Below are positions 38,718-47,089 of a stretch of DNA of 64,000 nucleotides, in pieces (within the stretch, counting starts at the first letter, position 1; every line of letters begins with the position of its first letter). The DNA lies in contig NZ_FRCQ01000012.1 of assembly GCF_900142965.1 (NCBI RefSeq), positions 62,001-126,000 of the forward strand. Direction: 5' to 3'. A program made the translations under genes and the position numbers. This DNA is from Rhizobacter sp. OV335 (lineage in GTDB: Bacteria > Pseudomonadota > Gammaproteobacteria > Burkholderiales > Burkholderiaceae_C). The notes under the pieces were generated by a model. That model ran no database searches, was not told where the DNA came from, and worked only from the letters and a program-made list of their open reading frames with translations.

Positions 38718-40186
38718 TTGGCGCCGATGCTCGCCTTGTAGGCCGCCTGCTGCTTCGCCTTGCCCAGCTCGTCGTTCAACTCGTTCCACGTGTCCTCGAT
38801 GTTCTTCATCGTGCCCTTCACGTCCAGCTCGCCGGCCAGGAAGCGCGCCATCGCGGTGTCCAGCGCGACCTGCTGGTAGCGCTGGTTGAACGGGATGCGC
38901 AGGTCCAGCACCATGTTCGGCGAGTTCAGCGAATCCTGGATCGCGGTCAGGTAGTCCTTGGCCGCCTTGTCCGACATGCCGGCCTTCTTCCACGGGCCCA
39001 TGTCCTTGAACTGGCTCTGGCGGTACGGGTTGAAGCCGGTCGCGCCGACCGTCACGTCGACGTTCGATTGCTCCGGCTGCGACATGTACGAGAACAGCGC
39101 GTAGGCCGCATCCTTGGCCTGCGGCTTCGCCTTCGCGTTGATCGCACCCGACCAGCCGCCGAAGGCCGCGAACGGCGCGCGGTTCACGCCGTTCACCGCA
39201 TGCGGGCAGCGCGTCGCGTCGCAGGCCGCCAGCTTGCCGCTCGCGCGGTCGAGCACCTTGCTCGTGCCGGGCAGCATCAGCGCGCCGACCTTGTCGACCA
39301 CCTTCGAGGCCTTCGGGTCGACCGCCAGCGGGCCGATGTCGCCCCAGTCGACGGTCAGCGCGCAGCCGCCGCTGACGAACAGCGTGCGGGTGTCGCCGAC
39401 ATCCATGTTGATCTCGTTCGGCGGGCCGTACTTGCCGGTCTCCTTGTAGATCTCCAGCGCCCGCGCGAAGGCCTCGTTGTTGACCAGCGGCTTCATCGTC
39501 GCCGGGTCGAAGAACGCGCCTTCGCTGGTGCCCTTGGCCTGCAGGAAGGCGCCGGCCACCGAGGTGATCATCCAGAACGACTGCGCGCCGCGCTTCTTCG
39601 CGATGCACGAGCCGACGATCGGCTTGCCGTCGCCGAAATCCTTGCCGTGCGCGGCCTTCGCGATGTCGAGGTACTCGTCCCAGGTCTGCGGCGGCTTCTT
39701 GCCGAGCTTGGCCAGCACGTCGCTGCGGTAGTAGGCGATGTGGAAGTCGCCGTCCAGCGTCACCGTGTAGGTCTTGCCGCCGTACTTCTGCGAGAACTCG
39801 CGGAAGAACGGCGCGACGTCGTCCTCGCGCAGCTTGGCGTCGGCCTTCACGCGCGGGCTCAGGTCCTCGAGGAAGCCGACGTAGTCGGGCATCCACTGCG
39901 GCGCGAGGATCGCGGCATCGATCGAGTTGGTGCCGGTCGACCAATCGGTCAGCAGCTTCTGGTACAGGTCCGAGTACGGCACCGTGATCACGTTGACCTT
40001 GGCGCCGGTGGCGGCCTCGAACTCCTTGCCGCGGCGCTGCAGCGGCTCGGCGATCTGCGGGCCGGTGAAGGTCATCACGTTCAGCGTGACGCCGGCGTAT
40101 TGCTTGGTCTGCGCCTGCGCGCCGGGCATGCCGATGGCAGCGGCGCAGGCGAGCGTCGCCCAGAGAGGAATCGATCTGCGGTTCAT
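38714..40186 (-). CDS. Sugar ABC transporter substrate-binding protein
   Basis: A 490-residue periplasmic protein. The signal peptide runs MNRRSIPLWATLACAAAIGM to AQA. The mature part has the extracellular solute-binding family 1 pattern (VNVITVPYSDLYQKLLTDWS, DGDFHIAYYRSDVLAKLGKK). It is somewhat longer than usual for the family and has cysteines (SCIAKKRG, GGCALTV, ACDATRCPH) that may form disulfides. It should deliver a sugar to the two permeases. Sugar identity is inferred only from the catabolic genes upstream. Confidence 0.9.
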   Translation of the reverse strand: MNRRSIPLWATLACAAAIGMPGAQAQTKQYAGVTLNVMTFTGPQIAEPLQRRGKEFEAATGAKVNVITVPYSDLYQKLLTDWSTGTNSIDAAILAPQWMPDYVGFLEDLSPRVKADAKLREDDVAPFFREFSQKYGGKTYTVTLDGDFHIAYYRSDVLAKLGKKPPQTWDEYLDIAKAAHGKDFGDGKPIVGSCIAKKRGAQSFWMITSVAGAFLQAKGTSEGAFFDPATMKPLVNNEAFARALEIYKETGKYGPPNEINMDVGDTRTLFVSGGCALTVDWGDIGPLAVDPKASKVVDKVGALMLPGTSKVLDRASGKLAACDATRCPHAVNGVNRAPFAAFGGWSGAINAKAKPQAKDAAYALFSYMSQPEQSNVDVTVGATGFNPYRQSQFKDMGPWKKAGMSDKAAKDYLTAIQDSLNSPNMVLDLRIPFNQRYQQVALDTAMARFLAGELDVKGTMKNIEDTWNELNDELGKAKQQAAYKASIGAK

Positions 40187-40224
40187 GGTGTCTCCATCCT
40201 TGTTGTGTTTCACAGCGGGGTCAC

Positions 40225-41070
40225 TCAGTCCAGCCGGTAGAAGCGCTCGGCATTGCCAGCCCACACCGCATGGCGATCGTCGGCATCCAGCGGTGCCAGC
40301 ACCTGCTCGGTCGCCGCGACCCAGTCGGCATAGCGGCCGGCCAGCGTCAGCACCGGCCAGTCGCTGCCCCAGATCACGCGGCGCGGGCCGAACAGTTCCA
40401 GCACGGTCTCCATGTACGGGCGCAGCGTCGCGGCGCTCCAGCCGGCACCCGCTTCGGTGGCCAGGCCGGACAGCTTGCAGTGCATGGCCGGCAACTGCGC
40501 CAGGGCCTGCAGGCCGCGTCGCCAGGCGCTGAAGGCACCGCGTGCGATGTCGGGCTTCGCGGCATGGTCGATCACGATCGGCAGCGCCGGGTGCCGCTGC
40601 GCAAAGGCCAGCAGGTGCGGCAAGTGGGGCGGCTTCACCAGCGCGTCGAAGCGCAGGCCGTGGCGCACGAGTGCGCCCACCGCGGCATCGATGGGCGCGT
40701 TGGCGATCCAGGCCGGGTCGGGCAGGTCCTGCAGCATCGGCCGCACGCCCTTCAGCAAGCGGTTGGCGGCGAGTGCCTCGATGGCCGGTACCGCGTCGCC
40801 GCGTGTCAGGTCGACCCAGCCGACGACGCCGCGCACCACGTCGTGCGTTGCGGCCAGGTGCAGCAGCCACTGCGTCTCGGCGAGCGTCGGCGCGGCCTGC
40901 ACGAGCACGGTGCCGCGCACGTCGTGAGCGGCCAGCAGCGGCTGCAGATCGGTGGGCGCGAAGTCGCGGTACAGCGGCGTCAGCTCCGGCCGCTCTGTCG
41001 GATTCAACCAGCCATAGTCGTCGCGCTCGATCGACCAGAAATGCTGGTGCGCATCGATGCGGTACGTCAT
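40225..41070 (-). CDS. Amidohydrolase, probable sugar lactonase (L-fuconolactonase type)
   Basis: A 281-residue TIM-barrel hydrolase of amidohydrolase family 2. Metal ligands are in DAHQHFW (residues 6-12) and the catalytic aspartate in WGSDWPVL. The opening DAHQHFWSIERDDYGWLNP and the LYRDFAPTDLQPLL segment are those of L-fuconolactonases and L-rhamnonolactonases, which open the lactone made by an aldose dehydrogenase. That dehydrogenase gene overlaps upstream (ATGA), supporting the pathway role. Confidence 0.85.
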   Translation of the reverse strand: MTYRIDAHQHFWSIERDDYGWLNPTERPELTPLYRDFAPTDLQPLLAAHDVRGTVLVQAAPTLAETQWLLHLAATHDVVRGVVGWVDLTRGDAVPAIEALAANRLLKGVRPMLQDLPDPAWIANAPIDAAVGALVRHGLRFDALVKPPHLPHLLAFAQRHPALPIVIDHAAKPDIARGAFSAWRRGLQALAQLPAMHCKLSGLATEAGAGWSAATLRPYMETVLELFGPRRVIWGSDWPVLTLAGRYADWVAATEQVLAPLDADDRHAVWAGNAERFYRLD

Positions 41071-42122
41071 CGATCCGCTCCCGGCACCGGCGCGTCGGCA
41101 TCGATCAGCCCCTGCTCGCGCAGCGCGCTCCACAGCGCGGCCGGAATCGGCTGCGTCATCCAGCGCACGATGCCGTTCAGCTCGTCCGCATTGCGCGGCC
41201 CCGGCACGCACGACACCACCGCCGGGTGGCCGAGCGGAAACTGCAACGCCGCCGCCGCGAGCGGCACCTCGAAGCCGTCGCACACCGCCTGCAGGCGGGC
41301 GACGCGCCCGAGCACCTCGGGCGGTGCCGCCGCGTAGTTGAACTTCAGCGTGCTGCTCGGCCGGCGCAGCCCGGCCGCGAGGATGCCGGAGTTGAACGGC
41401 CCGCCGACGATGATGCCGACGCCGCGCTCCACGCAGCGCGCGAGGAAGGGGTCGAGCGACTGCTGCTCCAGCAGCGTGTAGCGGCCGGCCAGCAGCGTGC
41501 AGTCGAGGTCGACGTGCTCCATCGTGTCGCGCACGATCTCCCATTCGTTGACGCCGAGCCCGATCGCGCCGATCAGGCCTTCGCGGCGCAGCGTTTCCAT
41601 CTCGCGCAGCCCGCCGCCGCTGGTGAGCTGCCGCCAGTGGAACTCGTGGCGCTCGCCGTGCGTCACGCGGCCGATGTCGTGCACCAGCGCGAGGTCGAGG
41701 CGGTTGGTGCCCAGGCGCTGCAGGCTGTCCTCGACCGAGCGGCGGATCGCGCCGGCGCTGTAGTCGTACTGCACCTCGAAGGGCAGCGGGTCCTGCCACG
41801 CGGTCTCGCCGGCCGGCAAGGCGCGCGGCGGGGCATGCGGCGACAGCGGCTTCAGCAGCCGGCCGACCTTGCTGCTCAGCACCCACTGGTCGCGCGGGTG
41901 CTCGCGCAGCGCCTCGCCGAAGCGGCGCTCCGACAGCGTGTAGCCGTAGAACGGCGCGGTGTCGAAGAAGCGGATGCCGGCGGCCCACGCGGCGTCGAAA
42001 GCCGCGCGCGACGCGGCCTCGGAGATCACGTCGTACATGTTGCCGAGCGGCGCGCCGCCCATGCCGAGCGTGGTCAGCACGTGGCGGGTGCGCGGGAGCA
42101 TGCGGGTCGGGAGGGTCGTCAT
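41067..42122 (-). CDS. Aldo/keto reductase, probable L-fucose (D-threo-aldose) 1-dehydrogenase
   Basis: A 351-residue NAD(P)-dependent oxidoreductase. The AKR tetrad is Asp54 and Tyr59 (FFDTAPFYG), Lys85 (SSKVGR) and a His in ALVHDIG. LGMGGAPLGNMYD and YTLSERRFGEALREHPRDQW are characteristic of the branch that oxidises L-fucose, L-galactose and D-arabinose at C1 to lactones. It overlaps the dehydratase stop upstream and the lactonase start downstream by four bases each. The exact sugar is not determined. Confidence 0.87.
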   Translation of the reverse strand: MTTLPTRMLPRTRHVLTTLGMGGAPLGNMYDVISEAASRAAFDAAWAAGIRFFDTAPFYGYTLSERRFGEALREHPRDQWVLSSKVGRLLKPLSPHAPPRALPAGETAWQDPLPFEVQYDYSAGAIRRSVEDSLQRLGTNRLDLALVHDIGRVTHGERHEFHWRQLTSGGGLREMETLRREGLIGAIGLGVNEWEIVRDTMEHVDLDCTLLAGRYTLLEQQSLDPFLARCVERGVGIIVGGPFNSGILAAGLRRPSSTLKFNYAAAPPEVLGRVARLQAVCDGFEVPLAAAALQFPLGHPAVVSCVPGPRNADELNGIVRWMTQPIPAALWSALREQGLIDADAPVPGADR

Positions 42123-43372
42123 GGTGTGGCCTGTTGCATCGAAGGCATCGCGCGGATCGGCAGGCTGACCGGCAGGCAGCTCGGACCGATCGGCTCGAAG
42201 GCCTTGTAGGTGAGGATGAACTCGCGGTGGCCGAGCGATTCGCTGGCCGTCTCGCGGCCGTGGCCGACGTCCTGCACCAGTGCGACGATCTCGGCGCCGA
42301 CCTCGTCGAGCGTGGCCGCGCCGTGCAGGATGCGGCCGGCGTTGACGTCCATGTCGTCGGCCAGCAGGTCGTAGGTGTCCGGGTTCGCGCACACCTTGAT
42401 CACCGGCGAGATCGCCGAGCCGACCACCGAGCCGCGGCCGGTCGTGAACAGTGTCAGGTGCGCGCCGCAGGCGATCAGCTCGACGATCTCGGCGTTGTCG
42501 GAGATGTTCGGAAAGCCGAAGCGCACCTCGCCGTCGGGCACCACGTCGAGCAGGTACAGGCCGCCGGTGGGCGGGATGTCGCCGGGCTTGATCAGGCCGC
42601 TGATCGGCGAATCGCCGCTCTTCGCGTAGGCGCCCAGCGACTTCTCCTCCTGCGTCGTCAGGCCGCCGTCGGCATTGCCGGGCGCGAAGCTGCCGTGGCC
42701 GAGCGTCTCGTAGTAGCGCGCCGCCTTCGCGACGCAGCGCACGATCTCGTCGCCGAGTTCGGGTGTCGCGGCACGCCGCTGCATGTGGAACTCGCAGCCG
42801 ACCAGCTCGCCGGTCTCCTCGAAGATGCAGGCGGCGCCGCGCGCGATCAGCGTGTCGAACGCGCGGCCGACCGCCGGGTTCGCGGTGATGCCGCTGGTGC
42901 CGTCGCTGCCGCCGCAGACGGTCGCGACGATGAGTTCATCCCAGCGCATCGGCACGCGCGGTTGCGCGTCGAGTTCGGCGAGCGCCCAGCGCACCCACTC
43001 GACGCCCTCGGCCAGCGTCTTGCGCGTGCCGCCGCGCTCCTGGATCGTCAGCGTGTGCACCGGCCGGCCGCTGGCCGCGACCTCGGCCTCCAGGCCGCGC
43101 TTGTCGAAGCTCTCGCAGCCGAGCGAGACCAGCAGCACCGCGCCGACGTTCGGGTGCGTCAGCAGGCGGCGCATCATCTTGTCGGCATAGGCGTTCGGGT
43201 AGCAGCCGGGGAAGCCGACCAGGTGCACCGGCTCGCCGCGGAAGGTCTGCGTCACCTCGTGCGCGACGAAGTGCGCGCACTCGACCAGGTAGGCCACCGC
43301 GACCACGTTGCGGATGCCCTTGCGGCCGTCGGCGCGGGGGAAGCCGGTCAGTTCGGGCAGGGGCTCAGTCAT
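42119..43372 (-). CDS. UxaA-family sugar-acid dehydratase, large subunit
   Basis: A 417-residue protein equal to the C-terminal catalytic part of altronate/galactarate dehydratases. The signature VCGGSDGTSGITANPAVG and the iron-linked cysteines in VSLGCESFDKRG and FPGCYPNAYADK are seen. It should remove water from a sugar acid to give a 2-keto-3-deoxy acid. The ATG at 43372 overlaps the small-subunit stop by 8 bases; an ATG at 43387 would add five residues. In the classical L-fucose route this step uses an enolase-type enzyme, so a UxaA type here is a variation. Confidence 0.87.
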   Translation of the reverse strand: MTEPLPELTGFPRADGRKGIRNVVAVAYLVECAHFVAHEVTQTFRGEPVHLVGFPGCYPNAYADKMMRRLLTHPNVGAVLLVSLGCESFDKRGLEAEVAASGRPVHTLTIQERGGTRKTLAEGVEWVRWALAELDAQPRVPMRWDELIVATVCGGSDGTSGITANPAVGRAFDTLIARGAACIFEETGELVGCEFHMQRRAATPELGDEIVRCVAKAARYYETLGHGSFAPGNADGGLTTQEEKSLGAYAKSGDSPISGLIKPGDIPPTGGLYLLDVVPDGEVRFGFPNISDNAEIVELIACGAHLTLFTTGRGSVVGSAISPVIKVCANPDTYDLLADDMDVNAGRILHGAATLDEVGAEIVALVQDVGHGRETASESLGHREFILTYKAFEPIGPSCLPVSLPIRAMPSMQQATP

Positions 43373-43706
43373 GGGTGGAGAGGACATATTTCGAGCCGTC
43401 CTGCAGCGTGTAGGTCGGCAGGTAATCGCTGCCGAGGTTGTCGGTGTGGATGTGCTCGCCGCGCGCGATCGGTCGCTGCACGCTGCCGATCACCGCGCCG
43501 TAGCGCAGCACCTTGTCGCCGACCGCCAGCGCCTGCCGCGCCAGCTTGTGCGCCATCGCGACCGGCCGCGGCAGCGTCACCGGCTCGCCGTCGATCAGCA
43601 GCGTTTCGCCGGCCGCCAGCGCGCGGCAGGCCACCAGGCAGTTGTCGGCCGGGTTCAGCAGCAGCAGGCGGGGATCGGTGGCGGGCGGGTCGGTGGCAGG
43701 GTTCAT
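43365..43706 (-). CDS. UxaA-family dehydratase, small subunit (SAF domain)
   Basis: A 113-residue protein with the SAF fold that forms the N-terminal part of one-chain altronate dehydratases (LLLLNPADNCLVACRALAAG, VGDKVLRYGAVIGSVQRPIA, GEHIHTDNLGSDY). AGGAAGCCGGA precedes the ATG. It is the first gene of the catabolic and transport operon, which runs small subunit, large subunit, dehydrogenase, lactonase, binding protein, permeases, ATPase. A divergent FadR-type regulator faces it. Confidence 0.88.
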   Translation of the reverse strand: MNPATDPPATDPRLLLLNPADNCLVACRALAAGETLLIDGEPVTLPRPVAMAHKLARQALAVGDKVLRYGAVIGSVQRPIARGEHIHTDNLGSDYLPTYTLQDGSKYVLSTHD

Positions 43707-43735
43707 TCCGGCTTCCTGGGGTCGGCCTGAAAAGG

Positions 43736-43765
43736 TATAAAGGTCAGACCAATAGACCATTGTTG
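43736..43765. promoter_or_regulatory. Candidate FadR-family operator between divergent genes
   Basis: The AT-rich gap between the sugar operon and its regulator holds TATAA (43736-43740) and the palindrome GGTC-A-GACC (43742-43750), followed by a second half AATAGACC. FadR/UxuR-type regulators bind short palindromes of this shape; sugar-acid release is the usual switch. Confidence 0.5.
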
Positions 43766-43818
43766 CGATCGCCAGCGATCCGCGGCAACCGGGTTGACCC
43801 TGATGGGAAAATCGACCG

Positions 43819-44553
43819 ATGAGCCACCAGCGACTGCCGCCGATCGAGACCAAGCGCCTGTACCAGCACATCGCCGGCGTGCTGCGCGAGTCGATGGACA
43901 GCGGCCGTTTCGGCGTCGGCAGCTACCTGCCGCCGGAGCGCGAGCTGGCCGACCAGCTGGGCGTCAGCCGGGCCTCGGTGCGCGAGGCGCTGATCGCGCT
44001 GGAGGTGCAGGGGCGGGTGTCGGTGCGCGTCGGCGCCGGCGTGCAGGTGCTGGATGCGTCGGCGCCGAAGGCCCCGGCGTCCGTCGCCGCGGCGGCCACG
44101 TCAGAGGACGAGCCGCCGGTCGGCCCGCTCGAACTGCTGGAGGCGCGGCTGGTGGTCGAGACCGAGACCGCCGCGCTGGCCGCGCGCCACGCGACCGCGC
44201 AGGACCTGCAGGGTTTGCAGCGCAGCCTGGACCAGATGGTGCAGGACCATGCCCGCAACCCGATGCTGCACGACGGCGACCGCGCCTTCCACATCGGCAT
44301 CGCGCGCGCCAGCGGCAATGCGGCGCTGCTGTTCATCGTGACGACGCTGTGGGACCAGCGCTACACGCCGATGCAGGAGCGGATGGAAACGCTGTTCACG
44401 ACGCCCGGCCTGCATGTCGCCGCGGTCGACGACCACCGGCGCGTGCTGGAGGCCATCGCGGCCCACGACCCGGCGGCGGCCCGGCAGGCGATGCGCCGGC
44501 ACCTGACGACGGTGCGCAAGACCTTCTCGCGCGCGATCGTCGCGGGCCGCTGA
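43819..44553 (+). CDS. GntR/FadR-family transcriptional regulator (FCD domain)
   Basis: A 244-residue regulator. The winged helix (about 10-80) contains LPPERELADQLGVSRASVRE, and the all-helical FCD domain (about 108-235) has the metal-site pattern RAFHIGIARASGN and DDHRRVLEAI. A low-complexity Ala/Pro linker joins them. Members such as UxuR and ExuR repress sugar-acid operons and release DNA on binding the acid. It diverges from the dehydratase operon and very likely controls it. Confidence 0.9.
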   Translation: MSHQRLPPIETKRLYQHIAGVLRESMDSGRFGVGSYLPPERELADQLGVSRASVREALIALEVQGRVSVRVGAGVQVLDASAPKAPASVAAAATSEDEPPVGPLELLEARLVVETETAALAARHATAQDLQGLQRSLDQMVQDHARNPMLHDGDRAFHIGIARASGNAALLFIVTTLWDQRYTPMQERMETLFTTPGLHVAAVDDHRRVLEAIAAHDPAAARQAMRRHLTTVRKTFSRAIVAGR

Positions 44554-44572
44554 GGACGCGGCCCGAAGGACA

Positions 44573-45082
44573 TCAGGCCGACGGCATCGTCTCCGACCAC
44601 TGCCGCGGCCGCGACACGCTGAAGTCGGCCGGGTGCGCGCCGTCCATCTGCGTGCGCGGGCGCTGGTCGCTCGGGAGGTCGACCCGCAGCATCACGAAAT
44701 CCTGTTCGCCTTCGACGATGTTCAGGTCCGGCGCATGGCGCACGCTCGGGTGCAGGTACACCGGGTCGTGGTGCGCCTCGACCAGCGCGACCTCGCCTGT
44801 CAGATGCACGAGCTGCTGCGAGCGCGGCTCGACGAACGACAGCGTCAGGTTCGGGTCGAGGTCGATGTCGCGGGCGACCCGGCTGTCGCGCGGGACCATC
44901 AGCCACACGTGCGGCGGGCCGTCGCCCGAGGTCATCGAGATCCGCACCCGGGCGGCATGCGGGTCGCCGCTGGCCAGGCGGGTCGTCACCATGCAATGGT
45001 GGGCACGCTGCAGCGCGGGCCACACCGACTGGAAGTCCCCGTCGTTGCGGCGGCTGAGGAAAGGCAGGTTCGGAAGGTTCAT
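44573..45082 (-). CDS. Pyridoxamine-phosphate-oxidase-fold (general stress) protein
   Basis: A 169-residue protein with the split beta-barrel of flavin-binding oxidases (HHCMVTTRLASGDPHAARVR, WLMVPRDSRVARDIDLDPN, HLTGEVALVEAHHDPVYLHP). Such proteins bind FMN, F420 or haem; the cofactor is not clear here. No enzymatic role assigned. It reads in the same direction as the LplT-PlsC gene, 65 bases upstream, and is convergent with the FadR gene. Confidence 0.75.
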   Translation of the reverse strand: MNLPNLPFLSRRNDGDFQSVWPALQRAHHCMVTTRLASGDPHAARVRISMTSGDGPPHVWLMVPRDSRVARDIDLDPNLTLSFVEPRSQQLVHLTGEVALVEAHHDPVYLHPSVRHAPDLNIVEGEQDFVMLRVDLPSDQRPRTQMDGAHPADFSVSRPRQWSETMPSA

Positions 45083-45147
45083 GACTGCTTGTAGGTATGG
45101 GTCGAGCGATTGGATGCAAGACCCTGGGGCAATCGGTGTGCCTGGGC

Positions 45148-47037
45148 TCAGCTGGCCAGCAGTTCGCCGACCCGCGTGCGCAGCCCGTCCGGCGTCACCT
45201 CGCCCGGCGCCAGCGGCACGCCGGCCACCATGCCGACGCGCGAGAACATGCCGCGCCGGAACGGCTTGACCATCGCACCGCCCTGCTCCACCCGCGAGAA
45301 GAACGAGCCCCACAGGTTCTGCAGCGCGAGCGGGATCACCGGCACCGGGTGCGTCTCGAGCAGCTTCATCACGCCACCCTTGAACTCGCCGAGCTGGCCG
45401 TCCTTGGTGATCGCGCCCTCGGGGAAGATGCACACCAGCTCGCCGTCGGCCAGCACCGCGCGGGCGCGTTCGAAGGCCTGCTCGTAGACCTTGGGATCGT
45501 CGCGCTGCGACGCGATCGGGATCGCCTTCGCCAGCTTGAACATCCAGCCCAGCACCGGCAGCTTGAAGATGCGGTGGTCCATGATGAAGGCGATCGGCCG
45601 CGGGCTGGCCGCCATCAGCAGCACCGCGTCGACGAAGCTGACGTGGTTGCACACCAGGATCGCCGCGCCCTTCAGCGGGATGTGCTCGTCGCCGCGCACC
45701 TTGAAGCGGTAGATGCAGCGGGTGGCGATCAGCGCGATGAAGCGCAGCAGGTACTCCGGCACCACCAGGAAGATGTAGAACGCGACGATCGCGTTCAGCA
45801 CGCCGACGATCAGGAACACCTGCGGGATCGTGAGCCCGGCCTTCAGCAGCGCGCCGACCAGCACCGCGCTGACGATCATGAACAGCGCGTTCAGGATGTT
45901 GTTGGCCGCGATGATGCGGGCGCGGTGGCTGGGCTGCGAGCGCAGCTGGATCATCGCGTACATCGGCACGCTGTACAGGCCGGCGAACAGGCTCAGCAGC
46001 GCCAGGTCGGCCATCACGCGCCAGTGCGCGCCGACCGCGACGAAGCCCGCGAGCGACAGCTGCGCTGAATCGGGCAGCCCGCGCGACGCGAAGAACAGGT
46101 CGATCGCGAAGATGCTCATGCCGATCGCGCCCAGCGGCACCAGGCCGATCTCGACATGCCGGCGCGACACCACCTCGCACAGCAGCGAGCCGGTGCCGAT
46201 GCCGATCGAGAACACCACCAGCAGCAGCGAGGCGACCTGCTCGTCGCCGTGCAGCACTTCTTTCGCGAAGGCCGGGAACAGCGACAGGAAGACCGCGCCG
46301 AAGAACCACATCCACGAGATGCCCAGCAGCGAACGGAACACCGCGACGTTCTGGTTCGCGAGCTTCAGGTTGCGCCAGGTCTCGGTGACCGGGTTCCAGT
46401 TGATCTTCAGCCCCGGGTCGGTCGACGGCGACGGCGGCACGTACTGCGCGGTCAGCCGGCCGAGCAGCGCGATCGCGATGCAGCCGATCGCGACGTAGTG
46501 GCGCCCGACCTCGGGGATGCCCACCAGCAGCCCGCCGGCCACCTGGCCGAGCAGGATCGCGACGAAGGTGCCCATCTCGACCATGCCGTTGCCGCCGGTC
46601 AGCTCGCGCTCGCCCAGGTGCTGCGGCAGGTAGGCGAACTTCACCGGGCCGAACAGCGTGGAGTGCAGGCCCATCAGGAACACGCAGGCCAGCAGCACCG
46701 GCACGTTGGTGACCCAGAAGCCCCAGGCGGCCAGCAGCATGATCGCGATCTCGAGCGACTTGACGAGCTGGATCACGCGCGTCTTGTCGTACTTGTCGGT
46801 CAGCTGCCCGCTGGTGGCCGAGAACAGCAGGAAGGGCAGGATGAACAGCGCGCCGATCACCAGGCCGGCGAGCTGCGGCGACAGCCACGACACCTGCACC
46901 TTGTAAGTCACCAGCACGGTGAAGGCGAACTTGAACAGGTTGTCGTTGCCGGCGCCGAGGAACTGCGTCCAGAAGAACGGCGCGAAACGGCGCTGGCCGA
47001 GCAGTGCGAACTGGTTGGGGTGCGCGTGGGGGTCCAC
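45148..47037 (-). CDS. LplT-like MFS transporter fused to PlsC acyltransferase
   Basis: A 629-residue inner-membrane protein. Residues 1-410 are an MFS transporter resembling lysophospholipid flippase LplT (FFWTQFLGAGNDNLFKFAFT, GPVKFAYLPQHLGERELTGG). Residues about 425-629 are a PlsC-type acyltransferase with NHVSFVD (HxxxxD) and FPEGAITKDG. The fusion should import lysophospholipids and re-acylate them. The acyl-ACP synthetase domain of the Aas enzyme is not part of it. The GTG at 47037 is chosen because AGGAGACACC precedes it. Confidence 0.88.
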   Translation of the reverse strand: MDPHAHPNQFALLGQRRFAPFFWTQFLGAGNDNLFKFAFTVLVTYKVQVSWLSPQLAGLVIGALFILPFLLFSATSGQLTDKYDKTRVIQLVKSLEIAIMLLAAWGFWVTNVPVLLACVFLMGLHSTLFGPVKFAYLPQHLGERELTGGNGMVEMGTFVAILLGQVAGGLLVGIPEVGRHYVAIGCIAIALLGRLTAQYVPPSPSTDPGLKINWNPVTETWRNLKLANQNVAVFRSLLGISWMWFFGAVFLSLFPAFAKEVLHGDEQVASLLLVVFSIGIGTGSLLCEVVSRRHVEIGLVPLGAIGMSIFAIDLFFASRGLPDSAQLSLAGFVAVGAHWRVMADLALLSLFAGLYSVPMYAMIQLRSQPSHRARIIAANNILNALFMIVSAVLVGALLKAGLTIPQVFLIVGVLNAIVAFYIFLVVPEYLLRFIALIATRCIYRFKVRGDEHIPLKGAAILVCNHVSFVDAVLLMAASPRPIAFIMDHRIFKLPVLGWMFKLAKAIPIASQRDDPKVYEQAFERARAVLADGELVCIFPEGAITKDGQLGEFKGGVMKLLETHPVPVIPLALQNLWGSFFSRVEQGGAMVKPFRRGMFSRVGMVAGVPLAPGEVTPDGLRTRVGELLAS

Positions 47038-47089
47038 GGTGTCTCCTGGTTGCTGTCTGTTGTTGTCGTGCGGGGCGCCGCCGGGCAAT

